Positions 23,739-32,801 of a stretch of DNA of 64,000 nt are shown here, piece by piece. The notes below the pieces were generated by a model. The model was not told where the DNA came from. It was given only the letters and a program-made list of their open reading frames with translations, and made no database searches. The DNA comes from Thiofaba sp039822285 (GTDB lineage Bacteria > Pseudomonadota > Gammaproteobacteria > Halothiobacillales > Halothiobacillaceae). Where the stretch lies: contig NZ_JBAJEY010000002.1 of NCBI RefSeq assembly GCF_039822285.1, forward strand, positions 186,001-250,000. Direction: 5' to 3'. The position numbers and the translations under genes are program-made. Positions within the stretch are counted from its first letter, which is position 1. Each line of letters begins with the position of its first letter.

Positions 23739-23774
23739 CCCCTCACCCCTACCCCTCTCCCAGAGGGCGAGGGG
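23739..23774. repeat. C/T-rich palindromic repeat, copy 1
   Basis: The mshG-mshB gap (23625-23835) contains a C-rich element with a CCCCTC arm and a GAGGGG complementary arm (23752-23774) joined by a short AGA loop. A larger relative lies at 36247-36344. No gene is seen in the gap, which should also hold the pilin promoter; I found no clear consensus. Confidence 0.6.
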
Positions 23775-23835
23775 TTTATTCAGGGGGTGTTTGTGCTCTT
23801 TGTGCCACTTTTATCGAAACATGGCAACTGTTGTC

Positions 23836-25062
23836 TCAGCGCCGGCTGGCCAGCTGGGTCAGATCCCACATGGGCAGGAACACGCCCAAGGCGAGCACCA
23901 GGACCATGACCCCGACCACGACCGTCAGGACGGGCTCGATGATGGCCGAGAGGTTGGCAATGTCGTACTCCACCTCGCGGTCGTAGAAGTCGGCCACCTC
24001 GCGCATCATGGTGTCCACCTGGCCGGTCTCCTCGCCCACGGCCAGCATCTGCAGCACGACGGGGGTGAAGAGTCCCGTCTGGATGGCGGTGCGCAGCATG
24101 GTATCGCCGCGCTCGATGCCCATGCGCATGCCAAGCACCTTTTCCGCCAGGTACATGTTGTCGCTGGCGCGCGCCACGCCGACCAGCGCCTGGGTGATGG
24201 GCACGCCGGAGCCGAGCGCCATGCTCAGAGCCCGGGTGAAGCGGGCGAGGGTGGCGCGCAGCAGGATGTCGCCCACCTTGGGGATGCGCAGCTTGGCGCG
24301 GTCCCACCACAGGCGGCCCTTTTCGGTGGCGGTCCAGCGCCTGAAGGCGAACACGGCCAGTGCGATGCCACCCAGGACGATGTGCCAATACGCGGCCATG
24401 AACCCCGAAAAGGCAAGGATCATGCGGGTCGGCAGGGGCAGCTCCATCTGGAAGCCGGAGAACACCTTGGCAAAGGCCGGAATGACCAGCACCGTGAGCA
24501 CGCCGATGGCGATGAGGATGGCGACGATGACGAAGCTGGGATAGCGCATGGCCGACTTGATACGGTCGAGGGCCACCTTGTCCCGATCGAGGTATTCATA
24601 CATGCGCAGGAAGGCCTCGTCGATGCGGCCGGACATCTCGCCCACGCGCAGCATGCTGATGTACAGGGTGCCGAAGATGGCCGGGTGGCGGGCGAAGCTG
24701 CCGGCCACATCGCGTCCGCCCTCGAGGTCACGCACGATCTCGCGCAGCACCTCGGCAAAACGCGGATTGGCGGTGGAGTCCGCCAGCCGGGTCAGGCTCT
24801 GGATGATGGGCACGCCGGCCTTGGTCAGGCTGTACATCTGGCGCGAGAAGAGGATCAGCTCCGCCAGGCCCGGCTGGCCGATGCCGAGCCGGCGCTTGAG
24901 GTCATCCAGCGGACGGCCGCGCTCTTTCTTCTCCCGCACCTCCAGCGGGATCAGACCCTGGCCGCCCAGCAGGCTGGCCGCGGCCTCGGTCGAGGCGGCC
25001 TCAACCTGGCCCTGCTGGAGCTGGCCGCGTGGGTCGCGGGCCTTGTAGAGAAAGATCGGCAT
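23836..25062 (-). CDS. mshG: MSHA inner-membrane platform protein MshG (GspF/PilC family)
   Basis: MshG is the polytopic platform protein that couples the ATPase to pilin assembly. The 408-residue length and two tandem GspF domains (about 65-190 and 270-395) with three membrane segments are typical. Characteristic pieces are FSRQMYSLTKAGVPI, LSMALGSGVPITQAL and ALGEETGQ-like LAVGEETGQVDTMM. It starts 29 bases after the mshE stop codon. In Vibrio the next gene would be mshF; here only a 211-base gap follows before mshB. Confidence 0.94.
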   Translation of the reverse strand: MPIFLYKARDPRGQLQQGQVEAASTEAAASLLGGQGLIPLEVREKKERGRPLDDLKRRLGIGQPGLAELILFSRQMYSLTKAGVPIIQSLTRLADSTANPRFAEVLREIVRDLEGGRDVAGSFARHPAIFGTLYISMLRVGEMSGRIDEAFLRMYEYLDRDKVALDRIKSAMRYPSFVIVAILIAIGVLTVLVIPAFAKVFSGFQMELPLPTRMILAFSGFMAAYWHIVLGGIALAVFAFRRWTATEKGRLWWDRAKLRIPKVGDILLRATLARFTRALSMALGSGVPITQALVGVARASDNMYLAEKVLGMRMGIERGDTMLRTAIQTGLFTPVVLQMLAVGEETGQVDTMMREVADFYDREVEYDIANLSAIIEPVLTVVVGVMVLVLALGVFLPMWDLTQLASRR

Positions 25063-25091
25063 GACGGATCAGCCCTTCCAGAGCTCGTGCA

Positions 25092-26801
25092 TCATGCCTC
25101 CTCCACCTCGCCCACCACGCGCATGACCTCCTCAACGGTGGTCAGCCCCTGCGCGGCGTAGTCGAGGCTGCTCTCCAGCAGGGTATGGAAATGCGGACTG
25201 TGGCGGGCGGCCTCGGCGAAGGCATGCACGTCCTCCTGGCGCAGCGCGGCGAGCATGGTGGCATTCGGCTCGAGGTACTCGTACACGCCGATGCGCCCAC
25301 GATAGCCGGTGTTGTTGCACTGCGGGCAGCCGCGTCCCCTGCGCAGGCGCATGGCGGCCGGGTCGCGCCCCACCCCTTGCAGCCAGGCCGCCTCCTGCGG
25401 GTCGGGGATGTGCTCCTGCGCGCAGTTCTCACACACGCGCCGCACCAGGCGCTGGGCGATGATGGCGCGCAGCGCAGCGGCGGCGAGAAAGCCCTCAGCG
25501 CCCATGTCGAGCAGGCGGTCGGCGGTGCTGACGGCATCGTTGGTGTGCAGAGTGGAGAGCACTAGGTGGCCGGTGATGGCGGCGCGCAGGCCGATCTCGA
25601 CCGTCTCCGTATCGCGCATCTCGCCCACCAGGATCACGTCCGGGTCCTGGCGCAGGGCGGTGCGCAGGATGTTGGCGAAGGTCAGGCCGATCTTCGGATG
25701 GACCTGGACCTGGTTGATGCGCTCCAGCCGGTATTCGACCGGGTCCTCGGCGGTGATGATCTTGCGTTCCGGGCTGTTCAGCTCGCGCAGCGCGGCATAC
25801 AGGGTGGTGGTCTTGCCGGAGCCGGTCGGCCCAGTGACCAAGATCATGCCGTGCGGGTGGCGCAGCTGGCGGCGGAAGCGCTCGAGGATGGCCGGAGGCA
25901 TACCGAGCTTTTTCAGATCGAAATGCTCCAGATTGTGGTCGAGCAGACGCATGACCACCGACTCGCCGTGCTGAGTCGGCATGGTGGACAGGCGCACGTC
26001 GAAGTTCTTGTTGCGCACGCTGATGTTGAAGCGCCCATCCTGCGGCAGGCGGCGCTCGGAGATGTCCAGCCCGGCGACCAGCTTGAGACGCGAGACCACC
26101 GCGGAGGCGATGCGCTTCTCCGGCATCACCTGCTCCTGCAGCACCCCGTCCACGCGCATGCGGATGCGCAGGACCGTCTCGTCCGGCTCGATGTGGATGT
26201 CGGAGGCGCGGCTGGCGGCGGCGTCCTCGAACAAGGATTGCAGCAGCTTGACCACCGGTGCATCGGCCACGTCCTCGGCGCGCAGCAGGCGGTCGACGTC
26301 GGTATCGCCGGCCGAGAGCTCCTGCCCGAGGTCACGCGCCAGCTGGACGATCTCCTCGGTGCGTCGGTAGGCGTTGTCGAACACCGCCAAAAGATCGGTT
26401 TCGCGCACCACCGCGACGTTGGCCTGTCGGCCCAGCACGCGGCAGACCTCGTCGTAGGCGAACAGGTCGGTCGGATCGGCCATGCCGATGAGCGGCTGCT
26501 CGGGATCGTTGTCGAGCAGGATGACGCGGTTGCGGCGGGCCACATGCTCCGGCAGCTTGCGCACCACTTCGGGATCGTAGCGGTAGTGACGCAGATCGAC
26601 GAGTTGCAGGCCCAGCTGGTTGGCCAGGGCCTCGAGGATGCGTTGCTCGGTGGTGAAACCGAGTTCGACCAGCGTGGCTCCGAGCTTGTGCCCGCTGCGC
26701 TTCTGCTCGCCAAGCGCCATCGACAGCTGTTCGGCGGTGATTTCACCGGCCTGGACCAGCAGGTCGCCCAGCCGCACCTTCTTCAGAACTGCCTGCGCCA
26801 T
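25092..26801 (-). CDS. mshE: MSHA assembly ATPase MshE with c-di-GMP-binding domain
   Basis: MshE powers MSHA pilus extension. The 569-residue product has an N-terminal MshEN domain with two repeats of the RLGxxL...AL..Q type (from residue 10, RLGDLLVQAG; then KLGATLVELG), the known c-di-GMP-binding motif. The GspE/PilB ATPase core has Walker A GPTGSGKTTT, the Asp box and GEMRDTETVEIGL (Walker B). A tetracysteine zinc site (CENC and CPQC) lies near residue 455-510. Because the motif is intact, pilus extension is probably switched by c-di-GMP. It ends just before the mshG start and begins three bases after the mshN stop. Confidence 0.95.
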   Translation of the reverse strand: MAQAVLKKVRLGDLLVQAGEITAEQLSMALGEQKRSGHKLGATLVELGFTTEQRILEALANQLGLQLVDLRHYRYDPEVVRKLPEHVARRNRVILLDNDPEQPLIGMADPTDLFAYDEVCRVLGRQANVAVVRETDLLAVFDNAYRRTEEIVQLARDLGQELSAGDTDVDRLLRAEDVADAPVVKLLQSLFEDAAASRASDIHIEPDETVLRIRMRVDGVLQEQVMPEKRIASAVVSRLKLVAGLDISERRLPQDGRFNISVRNKNFDVRLSTMPTQHGESVVMRLLDHNLEHFDLKKLGMPPAILERFRRQLRHPHGMILVTGPTGSGKTTTLYAALRELNSPERKIITAEDPVEYRLERINQVQVHPKIGLTFANILRTALRQDPDVILVGEMRDTETVEIGLRAAITGHLVLSTLHTNDAVSTADRLLDMGAEGFLAAAALRAIIAQRLVRRVCENCAQEHIPDPQEAAWLQGVGRDPAAMRLRRGRGCPQCNNTGYRGRIGVYEYLEPNATMLAALRQEDVHAFAEAARHSPHFHTLLESSLDYAAQGLTTVEEVMRVVGEVEEA

Positions 26802-26804
26802 GAC

Positions 26805-28247
26805 TTACTCCCCCTGACCGAGCTGCTGGAGGCGTTCCTGGACAAACGCGCGCGAGGCCGCATCCAGCCCTTCGAGGCCGAGCGCCTGGGCATAGGCCGC
26901 GCGGGCGGTGGCCGGCTGGCCACTGTTCTCCAGGGCGATGGCGCGTCCAAGCGGCCAGCGCGGATCACGCGGATCCAGTTCGGCCGCATGGCGGTAGGCC
27001 TCCGCCGCCACGGCATGGTCGCCCGCGCGGGCCGCGAGCACCGCGAACAGGGCCTGGTGGGCAAGACGATCCGCGGCCATCCTCGCCCGCAAAAACGCCA
27101 GGGCCTCCTGTCCACGCCCCTGATCGGCGAGCAGGCGCGCCATCAGCTCGACCAGTTCCGGCTGGCGGGGCTGGATCTCCAGGCCGCGCAGCAGCTCAAT
27201 CTCCGCGGCGCGGGGTTGACCGGACCGCAACAGCAGACGGACCAGCAGTTCGCGCGCGCGGACGTGCTCGGGTTGGGCCTGCACGGCCTGGCGCAGCTTA
27301 TCCATGGCCAGCTCGGCACGACCTTTCTGCTGCAGCTGCCAGGCCTCGGCGTAGAGTGCTTCGGCCTGCTGCGCTGCCGTAAGGCCGGGCGAGGAACCCG
27401 CGACCTTGTCCGAAGCCGGTTTGGGCGGGGCAGAAACCGCCCGAGGCGCTTCCTTCTTCGCGGGGCCTGTGGCGACCGGCACACCATGCCCGTCCTTGGC
27501 AAGGGCAGGTGCGGCCTCCCGATCCGACGGCGCTGGCGAAGCAAGGAGGAGTTCCCAGTGCCGCAGTCCATCGTCGCTTCTGCGCGGCTGGAGCCGGACA
27601 TCGGCCGTCGAAGGCCAGACGAATCCAAGCCGCCAACCCTCACCCGCCGGCTGACTTTGCCATTCGCGCAGGCTGGGGTGCGGTCTTTCCACCGTCGCTG
27701 AGCGGATGCCCGGGAGGTAGAGGTCGACCCGCTCGCCATCGCGGCTCAGGCGCACGGCCTCCCGCAGGGCCTTGTCGAAGGCCAGATCGAGGCGCAGCGC
27801 CTGACCCTGGTCAACAGCCGAAAGCATGACCAGACGAACCTCATCCTCCGCGTCCCCCGGGGCCGGCTGCGGGGTCGCTGGGGGCACGGTTTCCGGGGCG
27901 GATGCCGGACTGGACGCCTGGCGAATCTCGGGCCCGGAGGGGGGCGTCTCATCCCGTGAGCCGGCGAGTTCCTCGACCGAACCCAGGCCAGCCATCGGGG
28001 CTTGGTTCCCCGAGCGCAGCAGGTACAAGGCCGCGGCCATGGCCAACAGGATCAGCAGGAAGGGCCAGAACAGCCAGGACAGACGGCGCCGCACGACCCT
28101 TTCGATGGGCGGGGTGACGTCCGTGTGCCGCAGACCGTCGACGTGAGAGGCCAGGCGTTCACCCACCTGGGCCATCTCACCGGGAGACTGGCCACTGGAG
28201 GCCTTGCGCGCCTCCAGATCCTTGAGCATGTCGTTGATGAGACTCAT
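26805..28247 (-). CDS. mshN: MSHA biogenesis protein MshN (TPR protein)
   Basis: The 480-residue product is a membrane-anchored TPR protein. Residues 1-10 are the conserved MSLINDMLKD, a single membrane segment is at about 57-77, a Pro/Ala-rich periplasmic linker follows, and TPR repeats run from about residue 315 to the end. The role in MSHA assembly is not fully defined; TPR proteins of this kind assist secretin or platform assembly. I chose ATG at 28247 from that N-terminal motif, four bases after the mshM stop. Confidence 0.88.
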   Translation of the reverse strand: MSLINDMLKDLEARKASSGQSPGEMAQVGERLASHVDGLRHTDVTPPIERVVRRRLSWLFWPFLLILLAMAAALYLLRSGNQAPMAGLGSVEELAGSRDETPPSGPEIRQASSPASAPETVPPATPQPAPGDAEDEVRLVMLSAVDQGQALRLDLAFDKALREAVRLSRDGERVDLYLPGIRSATVERPHPSLREWQSQPAGEGWRLGFVWPSTADVRLQPRRSDDGLRHWELLLASPAPSDREAAPALAKDGHGVPVATGPAKKEAPRAVSAPPKPASDKVAGSSPGLTAAQQAEALYAEAWQLQQKGRAELAMDKLRQAVQAQPEHVRARELLVRLLLRSGQPRAAEIELLRGLEIQPRQPELVELMARLLADQGRGQEALAFLRARMAADRLAHQALFAVLAARAGDHAVAAEAYRHAAELDPRDPRWPLGRAIALENSGQPATARAAYAQALGLEGLDAASRAFVQERLQQLGQGE

Positions 28248-28251
28248 GGCA

Positions 28252-29088
28252 TTACCCGAACCAACCGCCCCAGCGCGGGCGGGTGGCGTCTTCCGTATCT
28301 TCGATGGCGCGGCGCACATGGATCGGGCGGAGCATGCGCTCGCCCTTGCCGTAGGCGCTCATCAGCGCCTTGTGCGCGAGGATGTTGACCAAGCGGGGCA
28401 CGCCACGGCTTCCCCGCGCCAGCAGGCGGGCGGCGCGGCCGCCGAGTAGAGCCGGGCCGTTGTAGCCAGCCATGCGCAGGCGGTGCATGACATAGTCCGC
28501 GACGCTGTCGGGGTCGAGCGGAGTGAGGCGATGGCTGAAGGTGATGCGCTGGCGCAGTTGGCGGATCGAGGGGCGGGCGAGGATGGTGTCCAGTTCCGGC
28601 TGGCCGAACAGCACCACCTGCAACAGCTTGCTCTTTTCCGTCTCCAGGTTGGTCAGAAGGCGCAGGGCCTCGAGCCCCTCCTCGCCTAGTCCTTGGGCCT
28701 CGTCCACCACCAGCACCACCCGCCGCCCCTCGCCATGCAGACCGACCAGGCGCTCGGTCAGGCGCTTGAGCAGCTGGTGGTCATCCAGGCCGCTGGCATC
28801 CACGCCGAGCTCGTCCGCCACGGCACGACGCAGGGCCGGGGCATCGAGCTGGGGATTGGGCAGCCAGGCCGTCATCACGCTGTCGTCGAGCTGACCGAGA
28901 AGCGTGCGGCAGAGCAGGGTCTTGCCGGTCCCCACCTCGCCGGTCACCTTGATGAACCCCTCGCCTTCGATGAGGGCGACCTTCAGCACGTTCAGCGCTT
29001 CCTGGTGCCGTGGGTAAGCGTAGAAATAACCCGTGTCGGGCGTCAGGCTGAACGGGTATTCGCGCAGGCCGAAATGCTGCAGATACAT
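28252..29088 (-). CDS. mshM: MSHA ATPase MshM (ExeA-like AAA protein)
   Basis: The 278-residue AAA ATPase has the N-terminal signature YLQHFGLREYPFSLTPD, Walker A GEVGTGKT at residues 50-57 and Walker B VVLVVDEAQGL. It resembles ExeA/GspA, which help the secretin to assemble through the cell wall. It starts three bases after the mshL stop codon. No peptidoglycan-binding extension is present, as usual for MshM. Confidence 0.93.
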   Translation of the reverse strand: MYLQHFGLREYPFSLTPDTGYFYAYPRHQEALNVLKVALIEGEGFIKVTGEVGTGKTLLCRTLLGQLDDSVMTAWLPNPQLDAPALRRAVADELGVDASGLDDHQLLKRLTERLVGLHGEGRRVVLVVDEAQGLGEEGLEALRLLTNLETEKSKLLQVVLFGQPELDTILARPSIRQLRQRITFSHRLTPLDPDSVADYVMHRLRMAGYNGPALLGGRAARLLARGSRGVPRLVNILAHKALMSAYGKGERMLRPIHVRRAIEDTEDATRPRWGGWFG

Positions 29089-29091
29089 CCC

Positions 29092-30993
29092 TTACTCCGC
29101 GACCAGCGCAGGCTGGCTGGCCTTGTCCACCGCCCGCAGATTCTGGATGCGCACGCGGGTGGCATCGATCTCCTGCTGCCAGTCACCGTCGCCGTTCACC
29201 ACCACCGGCCGCAGCAGGATGACCAATTCGGTCTTGCGGGTCGAATCCTTGCGGTGCTTGAACAGCTCGCCCAGCCCCGGGATGTCGCCCAGTCCCGGCA
29301 GGCTGGCGTTGTTCAGGCGGCCCGCATCCTCCATCAGTCCGCCGATGACGATCACCTGGCCGTTCTTGGCGCGCACGATGGAATCCGCCTCGCGCACCTT
29401 GGAGAAGGCCAGCGGCAGGCGCTGGGTCTGGTTGAAGATGGTGAATTCCTTGGTCTGATTGACCACCTCGGTCACCATCGGGTGGATGTGCAGCACGACC
29501 TCGCTCTCGTTGATCTGCGGCGTCACGTCCAACGCGATGCCGGAGAAGAAGGGCGTGAGCTGAATGTCCGGCACCACGCTGGTGCCCGCCGCGGTGCTGG
29601 TCGAGGTCGAGGATACGCCGGTGACGAAATACTCGTCACTGCCGACCTTGATCACGGCCTTCTGGTTGTTGAGGGTGGAGACGCGCGGGCTGGAGAGGAC
29701 CTGCACGTTGCCCTGGCTCTTGAGCAATTCGATGAAGGCGGTGAAATCCCGGGTCGCCAGGGTGGCGGCGAACATGCCGCCAAAGGCGGAGGCGGCCGTG
29801 CCCTCGATGAATTGCCTCGCGTCCGGGTTGAGCACACCGGTGTTGCCGGCGATCTCCGACTTGCCGGTATTGAGCAGGGTGCCGCCGCCGGTCTGCCCCA
29901 ACAGCAGTCCATTGTTACCGCCATTCCAGTAGCGCAGGGCGGACCAGTTGATGCCGCTCTGGAAACCGTCATTCAGCTCCACCTCGATCAGCTTGGCCTC
30001 GAGGATGACCTGGCGTTGCACGCTGGACTCCGACTGCTTCAGGTAGCGCTCGATCTCACGCAGCTCGTAGGGCAGGGCGCGCACCACCACCAGGCCGGAC
30101 TGCGGCGAGATGACGATGCTGCGGCTCTCCGCCGGGCGCGCCGGGACCGTTCCCTGCGGCCCCGGGGTTGCCGAGGCATCCAGCAGGGAGGCGCCGTTGC
30201 AACCGAGCGGGGTGCTGATGGAGCGCGTGCTGCCCGCCACCGGCATCTGTTCCTGGCTGAGCGGCAGACCGACCAGGGTGCAGAGCGAGGCCGCCAGCTC
30301 GCGCCAGTAGTCGGACTGCGACTGGGTGTGGATCTGGCTGCCGTACGGCGAAGTGGTCCCCGCGCTGCCGGGGTAGGGCGTGCCGGTCCCGCCCATGGTG
30401 CCAGCCACCGCTGTGCCGGGGGTTGTCTGGCGCGGGGTCTGGCTGACCTGACCAGAATTGACCTGGGTGCCGGACTGTCCACCCCGGTTGACGTTCAGGT
30501 AGCTGACCTGGAACAGGCGGGTCTGCAGGCGTGGCGGCAGGACGACGTAGTTCAGGCCATCCTTCTCGTATTCGTAGCCGTAGCTGGCGCGCACAAGGCC
30601 CAAGGCCTCGTCCACCGTGACGCCCTTCAGCTCGAGGTCGATGCTGCCCTGCACGTCCGGATGGACGACCATGTTGTAGGGCGTGCCCTGCACCAGTCCC
30701 ATGAAGAATTCACGCGCTGGGGCATTGTGGACCGCCACGTCGAAGCGACCGGCCATCTTACTTGGCGCCAGGCGGGCCAGGTCATCCTTCATTGGCGCAA
30801 GCAAGGCCGCCTCGACGGCAGGCGGAGGGGTTACGACCGTTGCAGGCATGGCGGTCGTCGGACGCAGGGAGGATTCGATCCGATCCAAGCGTGGCTCCGG
30901 GTCGGTGCGCGGTGTGGTGCACCCCTGGATCAAACCCAGCAGGGTCAAAATGGCCAGGGGCAGAGAGGTTCTTTGCAGAGGGAGGGTGTTCAT
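29092..30993 (-). CDS. mshL: MSHA secretin MshL
   Basis: MshL forms the outer-membrane pore of the MSHA pilus. The 633-residue product is a lipoprotein (lipobox LIQGC, Cys25). It has an STN-like/secretin N-terminal domain around residues 100-180 (NAPAREFFMGLVQ), a low-complexity Gly/Thr/Pro linker (about 190-240), a secretin N domain and the C-terminal secretin core (VPLLGDIPGL-type segment LPGLGDIPGLGELFKHR, then ELVILLRPVVV). It overlaps mshK by four bases. Confidence 0.95.
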   Translation of the reverse strand: MNTLPLQRTSLPLAILTLLGLIQGCTTPRTDPEPRLDRIESSLRPTTAMPATVVTPPPAVEAALLAPMKDDLARLAPSKMAGRFDVAVHNAPAREFFMGLVQGTPYNMVVHPDVQGSIDLELKGVTVDEALGLVRASYGYEYEKDGLNYVVLPPRLQTRLFQVSYLNVNRGGQSGTQVNSGQVSQTPRQTTPGTAVAGTMGGTGTPYPGSAGTTSPYGSQIHTQSQSDYWRELAASLCTLVGLPLSQEQMPVAGSTRSISTPLGCNGASLLDASATPGPQGTVPARPAESRSIVISPQSGLVVVRALPYELREIERYLKQSESSVQRQVILEAKLIEVELNDGFQSGINWSALRYWNGGNNGLLLGQTGGGTLLNTGKSEIAGNTGVLNPDARQFIEGTAASAFGGMFAATLATRDFTAFIELLKSQGNVQVLSSPRVSTLNNQKAVIKVGSDEYFVTGVSSTSTSTAAGTSVVPDIQLTPFFSGIALDVTPQINESEVVLHIHPMVTEVVNQTKEFTIFNQTQRLPLAFSKVREADSIVRAKNGQVIVIGGLMEDAGRLNNASLPGLGDIPGLGELFKHRKDSTRKTELVILLRPVVVNGDGDWQQEIDATRVRIQNLRAVDKASQPALVAE

Positions 30994-31442
30994 GGACGCA
31001 GATTCTCTTCGACAGGGTTGCGGAATCCATCCATGGATTCCGCCCTTCGGGTGTCGCCTTGCGGCGACCCAACGCCGTTCCCGACGGCGTTGTTCGGGAC
31101 AGGCTTCTTGATGACGGCGCCAGACAACAGGCCCAGTTCCACCGGTGGCCCTCCTTCACGTCCCAACAAGACCGAGGAGGGGCGGATGGCCAGCACGCGA
31201 TAGCCGGCCCATTGCTCGCCGACACGGCGGGGATAACCATCGATCACGGCGTAATGCTGGCGCAGGTTGCGCACGATCATGCTCAGGCGCGGCAGGCCAG
31301 CCTCGGGGGATAAGGCCGTCTGCTCCGCCGCCGGCACGCCTGCTTCGGGACGGAGAGGATCAGCAAGAGGGGGTTGTTCCGCCGTTGCGGCTGAGGCCAG
31401 GGCCCAGAACACGAGGGCGCTGATCACCAAACGCTTAAACAC
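30990..31442 (-). CDS. mshK: MSHA biogenesis protein MshK, with repeat-encoded C terminus
   Basis: MshK is a small periplasmic partner of the secretin, comparable to PilP. The 150-residue product has a signal peptide (about 1-21) and a short beta domain (YAVIDGYPRRVGEQWAGYRV, then RPSSVLLGREG). The C-terminal residues from about 118 to 141 come from three consecutive DNA hairpins (31021-31091) that look like an inserted repeat. The frame nevertheless ends in an ATGA overlap with mshL. Assignment rests on position and general layout, because MshK proteins vary greatly. Confidence 0.8.
   Translation of the reverse strand: MFKRLVISALVFWALASAATAEQPPLADPLRPEAGVPAAEQTALSPEAGLPRLSMIVRNLRQHYAVIDGYPRRVGEQWAGYRVLAIRPSSVLLGREGGPPVELGLLSGAVIKKPVPNNAVGNGVGSPQGDTRRAESMDGFRNPVEENLRP
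31021..31091. repeat. Triple-hairpin palindromic repeat inside mshK
   Basis: Three perfect stems follow one another: 31021-31042 (ten base pairs, centred on CC), 31053-31068 (GTCGCC with loop TTGC) and 31071-31091 (AACGCCGT with loop TCCCG). A related sequence sits at 6601-6623 inside the receiver-like gene (CGGGTGTCGC-TTGCG core). The stretch looks like a small non-autonomous repeat that was taken into the reading frame. Confidence 0.65.
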
Positions 31443-32154
31443 CGATCCAGTCCTCCTGCAGACTCAGGGTGTAGACGGTCAGGCGCATGCGGGCGCTCGG
31501 ATAATCACGGGTTTCGATGTCCAGCCCCTGCCACATCAGCCGCCATGGGCTTGCCTCCAGCCGTTCCAGATAGCGCACCATGTCGACATAGCGGCCTTCG
31601 AGCTCGATCTGCACGGGGTGGCGGTAAAGCGCCATGCCCTGTACCCCCGCCTTGGGCGCAGGCTTCGCGCCAGACCCCTCTTCCGCCTCTTCGGCCGGTG
31701 CGCCGAAGGCAAGCTCCGGCGGCAGCCGACGGAGGGCGATCAGGCTGAGGTTCGACCCCTGCAGCAGCTCATGCAGCACCTGCCGCATGCGCTCCGCATC
31801 CATCAGCCTGAGGCCCTGCTGCTTCAATTCGACATCCAGATCCGCCTGCCTGCGGACGAGCTCGCCACGCTTCGACTCCAGCGCGGCCAACGACCCTTCG
31901 GCCAACTGGATGCGCAGGATCTGTTCACGCGCTTCAAGCAGGGCCAGCTGCTGACGGGCCTCCCGGGTGGCCGAGAGCAGCTGTTTCTCCCGCACGGCGG
32001 CGGCATTGAAATAGAGCAGCTGGGCGAGGGCCCAAACCAGGGCCACCCCCACCATGATGATGAGCAGGCGTTCGCGGGGCTGGAGCGCCTCGAAACGCTG
32101 CCGGAGGGGTTCGACGACCCTGCCCATGGCAGGCTTGAGGTGAGATGGGATCAT
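31435..32154 (-). CDS. mshJ: MSHA biogenesis protein MshJ (PilO-like)
   Basis: The 239-residue product has a membrane segment at about residues 31-50, a coiled coil (about 52-115) and a C-terminal alpha/beta domain, like PilO/GspM proteins of the inner-membrane alignment complex. It overlaps mshI2 by four bases and mshK by eight. Sequence alone does not show a specific motif, so position in the locus supports the name. Confidence 0.87.
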   Translation of the reverse strand: MIPSHLKPAMGRVVEPLRQRFEALQPRERLLIIMVGVALVWALAQLLYFNAAAVREKQLLSATREARQQLALLEAREQILRIQLAEGSLAALESKRGELVRRQADLDVELKQQGLRLMDAERMRQVLHELLQGSNLSLIALRRLPPELAFGAPAEEAEEGSGAKPAPKAGVQGMALYRHPVQIELEGRYVDMVRYLERLEASPWRLMWQGLDIETRDYPSARMRLTVYTLSLQEDWIGV

Positions 32155-32801
32155 GGCCCTTTCTCCTGTTCCAGCTGGTCATCCACACGGGTGCTGATCA
32201 GGAAGGCGATGGTCTTGTCATCCCCGTCAAGGCGAAGGGCCTGCATGCTGTTGAAGCGCAGCCCCCGGAAGGCCTCCGCCTCGGCCAGGGCATCCATGTA
32301 GCGAGGCAGCTGCTGCCCCTGGTGCATGCGGCCGGACAGGCGCACGTCCATGGGCAGGGTCGGCTCGTCCTGCTTTACAGCCAGGGACATCAGCTGGATG
32401 CGGGTCAGCCAGACACCCTGACCATGGGCGGCGGCCAGTCCACGGAGCTGGCGCGAAAAGCCTTCGGTCGGATGCTTCACCTGCCACTGCAGTTCGGCCA
32501 GCAGCGTTTCGCGCCGGGCGTTGGCCTGCCGCAAGCGGGCCATCTCCCGCTCCATCGCCTCGAGCCGGTCCTGTTTCACGAGCTGCCCCTCGAGCGCCGC
32601 GATGGAGGCGTTCAATGCCAGTTGGCGTGCGTGCAGCCGCTGCTGCTCCTCCTCCATTCCGGCCAGCCGCTGCTGCGTCCACAGGCCATAACCCAGCATC
32701 AGGCCAGCCGTGGCCAGAAGGGCAGCCACCAGCCACGGCAAGCCGTAGGGAAGCGGGCGTTCACGCAGTTCGTCGGTGTAGAGATTGAGCAGGTTCTTCA
32801 T
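32151..32801 (-). CDS. mshI2: MSHA biogenesis protein MshI2 (PilN-like)
   Basis: The 216-residue product begins with MKNLLNLYTDELRE, close to the N-terminal motif of PilN that binds the PilM-type protein. A membrane helix (about 21-41), a coiled coil (about 42-95) and a C-terminal ferredoxin-like domain follow. It starts with a four-base overlap with mshI and overlaps mshJ by four bases, so mshI, I2, J and K are translationally coupled. Confidence 0.87.
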   Translation of the reverse strand: MKNLLNLYTDELRERPLPYGLPWLVAALLATAGLMLGYGLWTQQRLAGMEEEQQRLHARQLALNASIAALEGQLVKQDRLEAMEREMARLRQANARRETLLAELQWQVKHPTEGFSRQLRGLAAAHGQGVWLTRIQLMSLAVKQDEPTLPMDVRLSGRMHQGQQLPRYMDALAEAEAFRGLRFNSMQALRLDGDDKTIAFLISTRVDDQLEQEKGP

